Of a DNA stretch of 64,000 bases, positions 18,323 through 27,158 are shown piece after piece. How positions within the stretch are numbered: the first letter of the stretch is position 1; every line of letters begins with the position of its first letter. The notes under the pieces are model-generated. The model was not told where the DNA came from and did no database searches. It was given only the letters and a program-made list of their open reading frames with translations. The translations under genes were made by a program, and so were the position numbers. This stretch comes from an uncultured Allomuricauda sp. (GTDB taxonomy: Bacteria; Bacteroidota; Bacteroidia; Flavobacteriales; Flavobacteriaceae), in the NCBI RefSeq assembly GCF_947495325.1, contig NZ_CANLYK010000002.1:868001-932000 (forward strand). The letters are read 5' to 3'.

Positions 18323-19975
18323 ATGTTGGGAATATTATCTTTTCTGGGTTTCACTATTTTGGTTGGAATCATAGCTTACTTGGCAACCAGAAGTACCGAT
18401 GAAAAATCATCTGATGGCTATTTTTTAGGAGGAAGGAGCTTAACTGCTGGAGTTATAGCTGGCTCTCTTTTGCTTACCAATTTATCTACGGAACAAATTG
18501 TTGGATTAAATGGGAGTGCCTATAAGGATGGATTATCGGTTATGGCCTGGGAAACCTTGGCGGCTATTGCCATGGTGGTTGCTGCTATATTCCTGTTGCC
18601 AAGATATTTGAAAGGTGGCTTGACCACTGTGCCACAATTTTTGGCTAATCGGTTTGATGTTGCCACAAAAACAATAACCTCAGGTCTATTTTTAACAGGT
18701 TATGTAGTGGTGTTGTTGCCCGTAATTTTATATTCAGGTTCTGTTGCGATCAGTGGAATGTTCAATGTACCGGAATTGTTGAATGTTTCTGATAAAACTG
18801 CACTTGTAATTTGTATTTGGGGCATTGGTGTCATTGGCTCTATTTATGCTGTATTTGGAGGATTAAAAGCGGTTGCGGTTTCGGATAGTATCAATGCCAT
18901 TGGATTAATGATCGGAGGTATATTGATACCCGTATTTGGATTGATGGCTATTGGAGATGGCAGTGTTTTTGCAGGATTGGATACATTAATGTCAACAAAC
19001 CCTGAACGATTTGATTCAACGGGTCAGCACGGGCAAGAGGTGCCATTTGCAACCATTTTTACAGGGATGATGCTGGTTCAATTATTTTATTGGGGGACCA
19101 ATCAACAGATTATTCAAAGAGCATTGGGGGCGAAGAATTTGGCGGAAGGACAAAAGGGATTGCTATTGGCTTCGTTCTTAAAAATATTAGGACCACTGAT
19201 TTTGGTACTACCAGGAATGATTGCATATCATTACTTTGATGGGAATTTGGATTCAAGCGATATGGCATACCCGGCATTGGTTGGGGCCGTATTACCCAAA
19301 TATTTGGTTGGGTTTTTTGCAGCTGTATTATTTGGCGCAATTCTAAGCTCATTTAATAGCGTGCTCAATAGCTCGGTTACGCTTTTTGGGATAGATATCT
19401 ACAAACAACACATAAATAAAGATGCTCCCGAAGCTACAGTTGTAAAATATGGAAAGGTGTTTGGGGTTTCTTTGGCACTTGCAGCTATGTTCATTGCACC
19501 GTTGATTGCCAATGCCGGAAGTTTGTTCAATTATTTGCAGGAAATCAATGGAATCTATAATATACCTATTTTAACTATTATAGTGGTAGGGTATTTGACT
19601 AAACGAGTACCTGCAATTGCGGCCAAAATTGCCATATTTTTAGGTTCGGGTCTTTATATTATCAGCCAATTTATTGTTGGTCCCAATATGGTTGAAAAGG
19701 CATTGGAAACTGCCAAAGCTTCAGGCATAACAGATGAGGCAGCCTTAAAATTGGTAGAGGCGGATGCATATCCACACTTTCTGCATGTAATGGCCATACT
19801 TTTCCTTTTAAATGCTGGTATTATGTTGTTGATTGGGAAGTTCTATCCTAGAAAAGAGGCGTTTGAGCAAGAGTATACCAAACAAGTTGAAATCACGCCA
19901 TACAAGTATGTGAAACAGGCGGGAGCTGTTATTTGTTTAATTGTGATAGGTATATATATTTATTTTGCCAAGTAG
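18323..19975 (+). CDS. Solute:sodium symporter (SSS family, SGLT/YidK-like)
   Basis: A 550-residue polytopic inner-membrane protein with about 14 hydrophobic segments. The N-terminus has the SSS hallmark SSDGYFLGGRSLTAGVIAGS, followed by LTNLSTEQIVGLNGSAY, which is close to sugar-type members such as vSGLT and YidK. YAVFGGLKAVAVSDSINA and WGTNQQIIQRALGAK are further family motifs. The substrate is probably a sugar or sugar derivative driven by Na+. Its position next to the sulfite dehydrogenase and the desulfonation genes makes a sulfonated sugar such as sulfoquinovose a candidate (inference). It converges with the cytochrome gene 11 bases away. Confidence 0.85.
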   Translation: MLGILSFLGFTILVGIIAYLATRSTDEKSSDGYFLGGRSLTAGVIAGSLLLTNLSTEQIVGLNGSAYKDGLSVMAWETLAAIAMVVAAIFLLPRYLKGGLTTVPQFLANRFDVATKTITSGLFLTGYVVVLLPVILYSGSVAISGMFNVPELLNVSDKTALVICIWGIGVIGSIYAVFGGLKAVAVSDSINAIGLMIGGILIPVFGLMAIGDGSVFAGLDTLMSTNPERFDSTGQHGQEVPFATIFTGMMLVQLFYWGTNQQIIQRALGAKNLAEGQKGLLLASFLKILGPLILVLPGMIAYHYFDGNLDSSDMAYPALVGAVLPKYLVGFFAAVLFGAILSSFNSVLNSSVTLFGIDIYKQHINKDAPEATVVKYGKVFGVSLALAAMFIAPLIANAGSLFNYLQEINGIYNIPILTIIVVGYLTKRVPAIAAKIAIFLGSGLYIISQFIVGPNMVEKALETAKASGITDEAALKLVEADAYPHFLHVMAILFLLNAGIMLLIGKFYPRKEAFEQEYTKQVEITPYKYVKQAGAVICLIVIGIYIYFAK

Positions 19976-19986
19976 ACATAGGAAAG

Positions 19987-20454
19987 TCAATCCTCTAAAA
20001 CATACCATTCCACGTTGGTAAGAACCTCTCTTCGACCTTTTTTCTGAGGAGCATAATTGGTTGAAAGGTAATTTACAATGGTTTCCTCCTGATTCCCTAA
20101 ATCCCATAAATTCTGGGTTTCCTGCATCCAACGGATGGTGGCTATCCAGCCTTCCTTGGTCATTCTGTTTTGTGTGACCAATTTGGACGAATGGCAATTA
20201 GTGCAATTTTGTATTACTTCAGTAAGTCCTTCATCATCAATAAAACCGGTAGCAACATGAATTCCATCTTTAATTTCACCATCGACATTGGGAACAGAAA
20301 TTAAGGTGTTTTCCTCAGGTTTTTCAGCAAAAATAGACGGGTTTAAGACGATGTAGATGAAACCAAAAACGGCAATTCCAATCATACAAAAAGCTACAAT
20401 GAGTTTATTGTAGAGCTTACGTACCTGTTGTTTGAATTCGTTTTCAGAGGACAT
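19987..20454 (-). CDS. Membrane-anchored monohaem cytochrome c (sulfite dehydrogenase electron acceptor)
   Basis: 155 residues with one N-terminal membrane helix (about 18-38) and a periplasmic domain holding the haem c motif C84-T-N-C87-H88. Methionines at 98 and 110 are candidate distal ligands. The gene follows the molybdenum enzyme with a 2-base gap, the same organisation as sorA-sorB, where SorB takes electrons from sulfite oxidation. The length is larger than soluble SorB, and the anchor would keep it near the respiratory chain. The domain is small and divergent, so SorB orthology is by context. Confidence 0.75.
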   Translation of the reverse strand: MSSENEFKQQVRKLYNKLIVAFCMIGIAVFGFIYIVLNPSIFAEKPEENTLISVPNVDGEIKDGIHVATGFIDDEGLTEVIQNCTNCHSSKLVTQNRMTKEGWIATIRWMQETQNLWDLGNQEETIVNYLSTNYAPQKKGRREVLTNVEWYVLED

Positions 20455-20456
20455 AA

Positions 20457-21680
20457 CTAAACAACCTTAATTGCAATTCTATGACAGGCATTGTTCAGAT
20501 AGCCTTTCGGGTTCCAGCCAGGTAAAAGCATAGGCTGACTTGTACCTACAGAATCAGTTGCTCTTGCCCAAACTTCGTAATATCCTTTTTTTGGAAAATT
20601 GCTGATTTTGGTTGTAAAATGTTGCCATGCCAATCGATTGGTTGGTTTTTTAATTGTACAACTCGTCCATGTGGCACCAAAATCTATGGAATATTCCATT
20701 TTTGAAACCTCTAACTCGCCCGCCCAAGCATGCCCTCTAATAGTTAAAGATTGCCCTTGTTTGATCATGGCCCCAGACTTAGGATAGGTAATCAAAGACT
20801 TTACAGGCATAGATTCAATAATGCACATGTCTTCATCAGCAACCTTTTCACCCGGAGCAACGGGTTCACAAGGAACACGGTACGAAGTGCCCATCATTTT
20901 GGCCCCATCATGTACCTTATTTCGAATACTTAGCCTATTGACCCATTTTCCTGAAGCTGAAGCAGGCCATCCGCCAGCAATAAGTCTTAATGGATAGCCA
21001 TGAGCCAAAGGAATATCCTTTCCATTCATTTGAAAAGCCAATAGCGTTTCATCTTGAAGTGCCTTGGGAATAGGAACGCCTCTGGAAATAGTTTCTTTTT
21101 CAGGATTTCTGCTCAAGTGAACATCCGCAGCATGATACCCAATGTAAACGGCATCTTCTTTAATCCCAACATCTTCCAAAACATCTTTGAGTCGTATTCC
21201 GGTCCAACTGGCACAGGATACAGCACCAATTGTCCATTGATTCCCTTTTGCAGGAGGATTAAATTCGCTACGACCATTTCCGCCGCATTCCAAAGTAAGT
21301 TGGTACGTGTATTGTCGAAACTTTGACTTTAGTTCTGCTAGGGTATACGTTTTACTTTTTTGAACTGATTCACCATCAATGATCAATGACCAATTATTTA
21401 CATCTACGTTTTCAGGAATAAGGCCATTGTTCCTGATGAACATGAATTTATTTGGGGTAATCTTATCATCCAGAAGATGCGCTTTCGCTTCAATATTCCA
21501 TGGTTTGTTATTGAGAACTGTCATGTCAGAACCCTTTTGAAACAACTTAAAAGGATCTGGATCTTGAAGTGCCAACGGCCTATATCCCAAAGGAATGGTT
21601 TGTCCAAAGACGATTTCCGTACCCAAAAGTGCACTAAAAGCGCCTAAGGTTCCTTTAGTGATGAAATTCCGTCTTTTCAT
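20457..21680 (-). CDS. sorA: Periplasmic molybdopterin sulfite dehydrogenase (SorA-like)
   Basis: 407 residues with a twin-arginine signal (MKRRNFITKGTLGAF), as expected for a folded molybdenum enzyme exported by Tat. The molybdopterin domain has the Mo-ligand cysteine C132 in TLECGGNGRSEF, plus GYHAADVHLSRNP and the substrate-site arginine-rich stretches of the family. The C-terminal part (about 285-405) is the Mo-co dimerisation domain (GHAWAGE, VEYSIDFGATW-like SMEYSIDFGATWTSC). The reaction is sulfite to sulfate with electrons to cytochrome c. It sits between an SSS symporter (8 bases upstream) and the cytochrome. That context fits disposal of sulfite made by the monooxygenase. Confidence 0.88.
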   Translation of the reverse strand: MKRRNFITKGTLGAFSALLGTEIVFGQTIPLGYRPLALQDPDPFKLFQKGSDMTVLNNKPWNIEAKAHLLDDKITPNKFMFIRNNGLIPENVDVNNWSLIIDGESVQKSKTYTLAELKSKFRQYTYQLTLECGGNGRSEFNPPAKGNQWTIGAVSCASWTGIRLKDVLEDVGIKEDAVYIGYHAADVHLSRNPEKETISRGVPIPKALQDETLLAFQMNGKDIPLAHGYPLRLIAGGWPASASGKWVNRLSIRNKVHDGAKMMGTSYRVPCEPVAPGEKVADEDMCIIESMPVKSLITYPKSGAMIKQGQSLTIRGHAWAGELEVSKMEYSIDFGATWTSCTIKKPTNRLAWQHFTTKISNFPKKGYYEVWARATDSVGTSQPMLLPGWNPKGYLNNACHRIAIKVV

Positions 21681-21688
21681 AGTTTACC

Positions 21689-23233
21689 TTAGTGAAATAT
21701 AATATGTAATGCTACTAATGATAATGCCATTCCAATACCTGCTTTGGCCAACATAGGTGATGCGGGTTCTGGTTTCAATTTATCTTTTATGAAACCAGTT
21801 CTGGAACCTAACCAGATAATTACAAATCCAATCAGGATAACCCACATAGCTCTTACAAAATAGTTCATATCCGGGAGATATTCCAAAAAGAAAAATTGCA
21901 ATGGTATGGTTGCAGCAAATCCAAACAAGGCCACTTTTTGTTTTGGAAACGCAAGGAATGCGGCGGCGCTTATCAATACCACAATACCGCAATTTATGAA
22001 ATATCGTAGTTGATTTAGGGTATGCGTAAAAGCTGCGCCAGGATCTTGGAACTTTAAGTACAGCAGAACAACCCCAATAATTGAACCAGAAATAAAGGCT
22101 AATAAAATAGCTCTTTTTCCAGATTTAACTATTTGCTGGTCCGAGGCATTTTTGTTCACATACACTTTATAAATATCTATGGACCATAAGGTTGCCAACG
22201 AATTGAATGTAGAATCCACTGTACTCATTAAGGAAGCAAACAAAGCACATAAAATGAGTCCCTTTACGCCAACAGGGAGGTATGTATTAACCAAATATGG
22301 AAAAGCGGCATCAGGTTCTGGAAGTCCACCTTCCCCTAATATTCCTACTAAGGCAATTCCTGGAAGGATAATTATTGCGGCCATAAAATATTTCATAAGC
22401 CCACCTACCATTAGTCCTATTTGAACATCCTTTAAACTTTTTGCGGCCAATGAACGCTGCACCACAGATTGATTTGCACACCAATAGTTAACATTCAACA
22501 AGAAAGCTCCAAAAATATGTATCCACGGAAGTGTATCGTGGTCTGCAGGTAAATGCAAATGCATCAAATCGCCTGTTTTCGCATACAACTCTGACCATCC
22601 ACCTAGATGGTAAATGGCAATAAACAATACCACAACACCACCGGTCAATAAAATTGCAAATTGAATTACATCCGTCCGCACTACTGCTGCCAATCCCCCA
22701 AAATAGGTATAGGTAGCAGAAAAGAGGCCTAAAAAGACAATTAGTATGGTTATTCTGATCAATCTATCCTGATGAATAAAAGAGAGGTAATCTCCAAAGA
22801 CCAAATCCACTGAATAGGCACCCCAAAACAAAGCAGCGCCTAGAGTTATGGTTGAAAACAATAGAATGTTTGAAGCTGAATATAAAAGGGCAACTGTGCT
22901 GCCCAACCTTGTTTTAATAAATTGGGTGATGGTAATAATTTTCTCCCGCAAATACATCGGGACAAAAATGAATGCAGCCAATAACAATCCTTGTATGGCA
23001 TTGATTTCAAAATTTGCCTGTGCCAGTCCGTACAAATAGGCAGAACCCATAAAACCAAGGAATTGATATCCTTGCACATTGGTAGCAATGGTTGAGAACG
23101 CAATTGAATGCCAACGAAGATTTCTTCCGCTTAAAAAATACTCTTCGGTAGTAGCTTCTTTAGAAGTTCTCCCAGTAATTGCGGTTACAAAAACAATAAT
23201 AAAATAGGCACTGACAATAAGTAAATCAATCAT
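21689..23233 (-). CDS. Solute:sodium symporter (SSS family)
   Basis: 514 residues, about 13 membrane helices. Family motifs: EEYFLSGRNLRWHSIAFST near the N-terminus, GYQFLGFMGSAYLYG, TYFGGLAAVVRTDVIQ and CANQSVVQRSLAAKSLKD. It is a different subfamily from the symporter at 18323 (less SGLT-like). It is the first gene of the unit symporter-sorA-cytochrome, so it may bring in the sulfonated substrate or another organic acid; direct export of a product is less usual for SSS. A 147-bp gap separates it from the monooxygenase gene; I see no convincing promoter box or TGTAAACGTTTACA site there, so read-through from the upstream genes is possible. Confidence 0.82.
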   Translation of the reverse strand: MIDLLIVSAYFIIVFVTAITGRTSKEATTEEYFLSGRNLRWHSIAFSTIATNVQGYQFLGFMGSAYLYGLAQANFEINAIQGLLLAAFIFVPMYLREKIITITQFIKTRLGSTVALLYSASNILLFSTITLGAALFWGAYSVDLVFGDYLSFIHQDRLIRITILIVFLGLFSATYTYFGGLAAVVRTDVIQFAILLTGGVVVLFIAIYHLGGWSELYAKTGDLMHLHLPADHDTLPWIHIFGAFLLNVNYWCANQSVVQRSLAAKSLKDVQIGLMVGGLMKYFMAAIIILPGIALVGILGEGGLPEPDAAFPYLVNTYLPVGVKGLILCALFASLMSTVDSTFNSLATLWSIDIYKVYVNKNASDQQIVKSGKRAILLAFISGSIIGVVLLYLKFQDPGAAFTHTLNQLRYFINCGIVVLISAAAFLAFPKQKVALFGFAATIPLQFFFLEYLPDMNYFVRAMWVILIGFVIIWLGSRTGFIKDKLKPEPASPMLAKAGIGMALSLVALHIIFH

Positions 23234-23380
23234 AAACTATGTAATTAGATAAGCAAATCCCATAGCATGATATTCCAAAATACAATCTAACATAATGGTA
23301 TTGATGGTTGGTTAATGGGATAATTATTAATTAAGCAATAATATACTATTTTGTTTCTAAAATCAGCACTTAATGAGCCG

Positions 23381-24538
23381 TTAAATTCGGATTCCTGCAG
23401 CCAAAGGACTCAAGGGTTTTTCCTCGGAAACTTTTCCCTGGGCAACAGGCATTGAAAATGTTTTTAGTCGAGGTAAAACCAGTTTGGCAAATCGCTCGCA
23501 TTCTTCCTTATGTGGATATCCTGAGAAAATAAAAGCCCGGATGCCCATATCCATATAACGGTTCAATTTTTCCACAATTTGGTCTGGGTTTCCAACAAGA
23601 GCAGCTCCACATCCAGAACGTCCTCTACCTATTCCTGTCCACATATTTGGTTCAACATAGCCATCATCCTCGGCAATTTTCCGCATTTCCGCTTGTCTGC
23701 TTACACCGTAGGATTTTGCATCCAAAGCGCGTTCTCTCATTTCTTTTCCTTGTTCCACACCTAGTTTTGAAACAATACTATCTGCATATTCCCTTGCTTC
23801 TTCTTCGGTTTCCCGTACAACCACATGAACCCGTAGTCCAAAATCCACCTTACGGCCATAAGCCGCTGCTTTGGCACTCATATTCTCCATGAGTTTTCTA
23901 AGATTCCCTTCGGTTTCTGGCCACATAAGGTAAACATCACAATGCTCTGCACATAGGTCAACAGCTGCTGGGGAATACCCTCCAAAATAGAGCAACGGTC
24001 CCCCATTTTGATATGTTTTTGCTGGCAAGGAGGATATTTTCATTTTATAAAATTGTCCTTGGTAGTCAATTTCGTCTTGGGTCCAGGCCTGTTTTAAAAT
24101 TTCGATGACTTCCCTTGATCTTTGATAGCGATCTTCGGACGACATTTCTTCACCCGGAAGGGGAGAGGAAATAATATTTATTGTAAATCGACCTTTGAGG
24201 ATATGGTCAATTGTTGCCAAGGTTCTTCCCAACATGGCAGGATGAACCTCACCGCATCGAACTGCAGCCAATAAATTGATTTGCTCCGTCATTGGGGCAA
24301 CTGCAGATACAAAGGGAAGGGTATCCTGACCAACCTGATAAGAAGAAGGACATAGAATGTTTCTAAAACCATTTTTATCCGCGGTCAACAGTATTTGTGA
24401 AGCATTTTCAAAGGTGCTTTTGTAATCCATGTTTCGTTCACCCAAGTATCTATCATCACCATTACAAATTGGTGCAAACCAAGAGACTTCCGCTCCCTCC
24501 AAATGTGGAGATCTGATTTCTATTTTTGAATTATCCAT
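23381..24538 (-). CDS. SsuD-like FMNH2-dependent sulfonate monooxygenase (candidate sulfoquinovose monooxygenase)
   Basis: A 385-residue luciferase-like flavin-dependent monooxygenase. It follows E. coli SsuD nearly throughout: LAAVRCGEVHPAMLGRTLAT, then FGLRVHVVVRET (R236, H238 = SsuD R226, H228), then NMWTGIGRGRSGCGAALVG (R307 = SsuD R297) and FIFSGYPHKEE (Y341 = SsuD Y331). C63 lies near the position of SsuD C54. SsuD-type enzymes split the C-S bond of sulfonates with O2 and FMNH2, giving an aldehyde and sulfite. The neighbours supply the FMN reductase, an aldehyde reductase and sulfite disposal. That set points to the sulfo-SMO pathway rather than general alkanesulfonate scavenging. The exact substrate is inferred. 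Confidence 0.85.
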   Translation of the reverse strand: MDNSKIEIRSPHLEGAEVSWFAPICNGDDRYLGERNMDYKSTFENASQILLTADKNGFRNILCPSSYQVGQDTLPFVSAVAPMTEQINLLAAVRCGEVHPAMLGRTLATIDHILKGRFTINIISSPLPGEEMSSEDRYQRSREVIEILKQAWTQDEIDYQGQFYKMKISSLPAKTYQNGGPLLYFGGYSPAAVDLCAEHCDVYLMWPETEGNLRKLMENMSAKAAAYGRKVDFGLRVHVVVRETEEEAREYADSIVSKLGVEQGKEMRERALDAKSYGVSRQAEMRKIAEDDGYVEPNMWTGIGRGRSGCGAALVGNPDQIVEKLNRYMDMGIRAFIFSGYPHKEECERFAKLVLPRLKTFSMPVAQGKVSEEKPLSPLAAGIRI

Positions 24539-24560
24539 TTCTTTTTCTTTATAAATTTTG

Positions 24561-25451
24561 TTAATCTATTTCTCTTCCCAGGGCAGCTTCCCAGAGCATG
24601 TACCACTCTTCGTGGGTCAGTTCTATGGACAAAGCTTCCTGTGCCGCCTTGATGCGTTCAATCTTCGATGTGCCCAAAACAGGTATTATCCCAGCTGGGT
24701 GCTTTTTTAGCCAAGCATAAAGAATCTGATCTGCCGCAGCACCATATTTTTTGGCCAGTATTGCCAGGGTGTTTTGAATGGCCTTTATCTTGGTGTCTGA
24801 ACTTTCCTTAAATAACAGACCGCCTCCCAATGGCGACCAGGCGGATGGAATTATCTTTAGTTTTTGACATTGATCCAAAGTTCCATCTTCAAATGCGTTT
24901 CGATGCAAAAGAGATATTTCTACCTGATTTGTAACTAAGGGCGTCAGTGAATTCAATACATCGAATTGGGATGGAGAGAAGTTTGAAACTCCAAACTCCA
25001 AAACCTTTCCATCTTTTTTTAATTTGGAAAAAGTTTCTGCAATTTCATAAGGATCAAACAGATAATCTGGCCTATGGAGCAATAACACATCCAAATAATC
25101 TGTGCTAAGACTTTTCAATGATTTTTCTACAGATTTTTCTATATGCTTTGCCGTTAGATCATAAGATTTTATTTGATGTTCTGGACGATTCTCTGAAATC
25201 AACTTTATACCGCATTTGGTGGTAATGCGCATTTTTTGTCTTAAATCTTTTCTTGATTTCAGCACATTGCCAAAGTCATCTTCGGTAGTATAATGGCCAT
25301 AAATATCAGCATGGTCAAAATCTATAAGATTCAAATCAAGACACCCTTCAATAAAATTTTCATATTCTGCAGTGGAAAGATTGCTTCCCCAGGTACCCAA
25401 TCGCATGGTACCTATTATATATGGTGAAATACTGTCTTTTGTCAGTTTCAT
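24561..25451 (-). CDS. Aldo/keto reductase (YdhF-like; candidate 6-oxo-glucose reductase)
   Basis: A TIM-barrel NAD(P)H reductase with the catalytic tetrad visible: D and Y in FDHADIYGHY, K in TTKCGIK and H in LLLHRPDY; the C-terminal GTSKIERI is the cofactor phosphate-binding loop. The upstream ATG at 25479-25481 is in frame, but a perfect TAAATTTG promoter box covers it, so I place the start at the ATG at 25449-25451 (MKLTKDS); ATG 25455-25457 is also possible. In sulfo-SMO an NADPH aldo/keto reductase (SmoB) turns the 6-aldehyde left by desulfonation into glucose. The gene is 22 bases upstream of the monooxygenase, a clear two-gene unit. Confidence 0.85.
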   Translation of the reverse strand: MKLTKDSISPYIIGTMRLGTWGSNLSTAEYENFIEGCLDLNLIDFDHADIYGHYTTEDDFGNVLKSRKDLRQKMRITTKCGIKLISENRPEHQIKSYDLTAKHIEKSVEKSLKSLSTDYLDVLLLHRPDYLFDPYEIAETFSKLKKDGKVLEFGVSNFSPSQFDVLNSLTPLVTNQVEISLLHRNAFEDGTLDQCQKLKIIPSAWSPLGGGLLFKESSDTKIKAIQNTLAILAKKYGAAADQILYAWLKKHPAGIIPVLGTSKIERIKAAQEALSIELTHEEWYMLWEAALGREID

Positions 25452-25478
25452 AGTCATTAAATGATGGGTGTTACTGGT

Positions 25479-25486
25479 CAAATTTA
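25479..25486 (-). promoter_or_regulatory. Bacteroidota -7 promoter box for the aldo/keto reductase-monooxygenase unit
   Basis: On the minus strand this reads TAAATTTG, an exact TAnnTTTG. Nineteen bases upstream, where the -33 TTG is expected, is TTA (25506-25508), which lies inside the palindrome at 25502-25519. A repressor bound there would block the promoter. The transcript would start near 25473, which rules out the longest possible start codon of the reductase. Confidence 0.6.
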
Positions 25487-25501
25487 AATAAATATATGAT
25501 A

Positions 25502-25519
25502 AATGTAAACGTTTACATT
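25502..25519. promoter_or_regulatory. LacI-type operator, 18-bp perfect palindrome
   Basis: Perfect palindrome AATGTAAACGTTTACATT with the central CG typical of LacI-family operators. It lies between the divergent FMN reductase and aldo/keto reductase genes and overlaps the -33 zone of the latter. The same 14-base core TGTAAACGTTTACA occurs again at 28122-28135, before the exporter-LacI unit. The LacI gene at 26115 is the obvious binding partner. Confidence 0.75.
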
Positions 25520-25575
25520 ATAAAAATTAATAATATTGCATCTTTGTATATATTTAATTTGATTTTACTGCTCAG

Positions 25576-26118
25576 ATGATTACAATTATCTCAGGATCCA
25601 ATAGAAAAAACAACAAAACATTGCATTTTGCCAGGTACGCCTATGAAAGGCTTAGCAAGGAAACCAATGAGGAAGTAAAGTTTTTGGACTTATCGGAACT
25701 GGAGGGAAATGTTGTTTATGAGAACATGTACAAGGACTCCGATCAGCCAAAAATGATTCAGCATATACAGGACACCTATTTTATACCTTCCACAAAGTTT
25801 TGGTTTTTTATACCGGAATATAATGGCAGCTATCCCGGAATTGTAAAGTTGCTGTTGGATGCCATGTCCATAAGGGAATACAAACCAAGTTTTGATGATA
25901 AAAAAGCGTGTATTACGGGTATTGCATCGGGAAGAGCTGGGAATTTAAGGGGAATGGATCATTTGGCAGAAGTATTGAACCATTTAGGAATTCATGTACA
26001 TCCAAATAAAAACCCAATATCATCCATTTTTAAATTATTGAACGCTGAGGACAATTCACTTTCTGCCGATGGTGAAGAAACTATTCAAAAACAGGTTGTA
26101 CAGATTTTAAAGTTCTAA
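25576..26118 (+). CDS. NADPH-dependent FMN reductase (flavin supplier for the monooxygenase)
   Basis: 180 residues, flavodoxin-like fold of the NADPH-dependent FMN reductase family (SsuE/ArsH type). The N-terminal ISGSNRKNNKT is the GSxRxxS/N phosphate-binding loop for FMN, and FFIPEYNGSYPGIVKLLLDA is the signature second motif. It would deliver FMNH2 to the SsuD-like monooxygenase, which has no reductase domain. A. tumefaciens SmoA is, as I recall, from a different flavin reductase family, so this would be a functional substitution. It is divergent from the reductase-monooxygenase pair across the palindrome and overlaps the convergent LacI gene by 4 bases. Confidence 0.85.
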   Translation: MITIISGSNRKNNKTLHFARYAYERLSKETNEEVKFLDLSELEGNVVYENMYKDSDQPKMIQHIQDTYFIPSTKFWFFIPEYNGSYPGIVKLLLDAMSIREYKPSFDDKKACITGIASGRAGNLRGMDHLAEVLNHLGIHVHPNKNPISSIFKLLNAEDNSLSADGEETIQKQVVQILKF

Positions 26119-27125
26119 ACTTTAGTACTTAACGAGGACTCGCGCACTATGAGTCTAGGGGACAATACCTTTGTTTCCGGCCCACTTTTACTATTTTTTA
26201 GGGTATTGAGCAAAAGAGTTGCTGTCAATTCGCCCATTTGGGAACATTCCTGATCTACAGTGCTGATTTTAGGTTGTGTGAGACCGCTAAAATTGGCATT
26301 CCCGAACCCAATCAACTTTACTTTGCCTGGAATGTCAATATGTAGTTCCTTCAAAAGGTTTAAAACATGAAGACCCATTTCATCGCCATAGGCAAAAATG
26401 CCATCTATTTTTGGATTGGTTTCAAATGTTTTTTTGAGAATTTCCCTATCCATTTCTATTGATGAAGTAAGCTCAACAATAGTATACTCAATGCTATTCT
26501 TATTCAAAATAGCATCTAAAAATCCTTTTTGGCGTTCACCAAAAATTGAAACTTTGGAGTCTCCTGAAATATGGAGAAGGTTCTTGCAATTTTCATGTAA
26601 CAAGTGCTCAGTGGCCATATAACCACCTTTGTAGTCATTGAGGGTAACAGAGTTAATGTTTTTAAGGTCAGGAACTCGGTCAAAAAATACTACCGGAACA
26701 TTACTCTTTATAATTTTTTGAATTGACGAAAAATCGGTTGTTTCCTTGGAGATGGATATTAGTATGCCATCCACTTGGAGCTTTAAAAAGGAATTTAAGG
26801 CTTCATTCTCCTTTTCTTGGGATTCATGTGACTGAGAGATAATGATATTATACCCAGAATCGCTTACAATTTGCTCAATACCATTTATAATTCCGCTAAA
26901 GAAATAGTTGTTCACTTCTGGGACTACAACACCAATGATTTTGCTTTTTCCACTTCGTAAGGAGGCTGCCATGATATTGGGTTGATAGTCAATTGATGCG
27001 GCGGCCTTCATCACTTTTGCCCTGGTTTTTGGCGAAACCAAAGAACTATTGTTGAACACTCTGGATACCGTTGCCAGGGATAAGCCCGTAATTTTGGAAA
27101 TTTCTTTTATTCCGGCCATAATCAA
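26115..27125 (-). CDS. LacI-family transcriptional regulator of the desulfonation cluster
   Basis: 336 residues. The N-terminal helix-turn-helix (IKEISKITGLSLATVSRVFN) and hinge helix (NIMAASLRSGKS) are typical of LacI/PurR. The periplasmic-binding-like core follows (IGVVVPEVNNYFFSGIINGI, VVFFDRVP, DGIFAYGDEMG). The start could be the ATG at 27125 or six bases inside (MAGIKEIS); the second fits the family better. It lies 33 bases after the exporter gene, in one unit headed by the 32-bp palindrome, which implies autoregulation. The likely effector is the sulfonated sugar or an intermediate (inference). Confidence 0.88.
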   Translation of the reverse strand: MIMAGIKEISKITGLSLATVSRVFNNSSLVSPKTRAKVMKAAASIDYQPNIMAASLRSGKSKIIGVVVPEVNNYFFSGIINGIEQIVSDSGYNIIISQSHESQEKENEALNSFLKLQVDGILISISKETTDFSSIQKIIKSNVPVVFFDRVPDLKNINSVTLNDYKGGYMATEHLLHENCKNLLHISGDSKVSIFGERQKGFLDAILNKNSIEYTIVELTSSIEMDREILKKTFETNPKIDGIFAYGDEMGLHVLNLLKELHIDIPGKVKLIGFGNANFSGLTQPKISTVDQECSQMGELTATLLLNTLKNSKSGPETKVLSPRLIVRESSLSTKV

Positions 27126-27158
27126 CTATAAAAGTAGCTCCGAATATTGATTTAAAAA

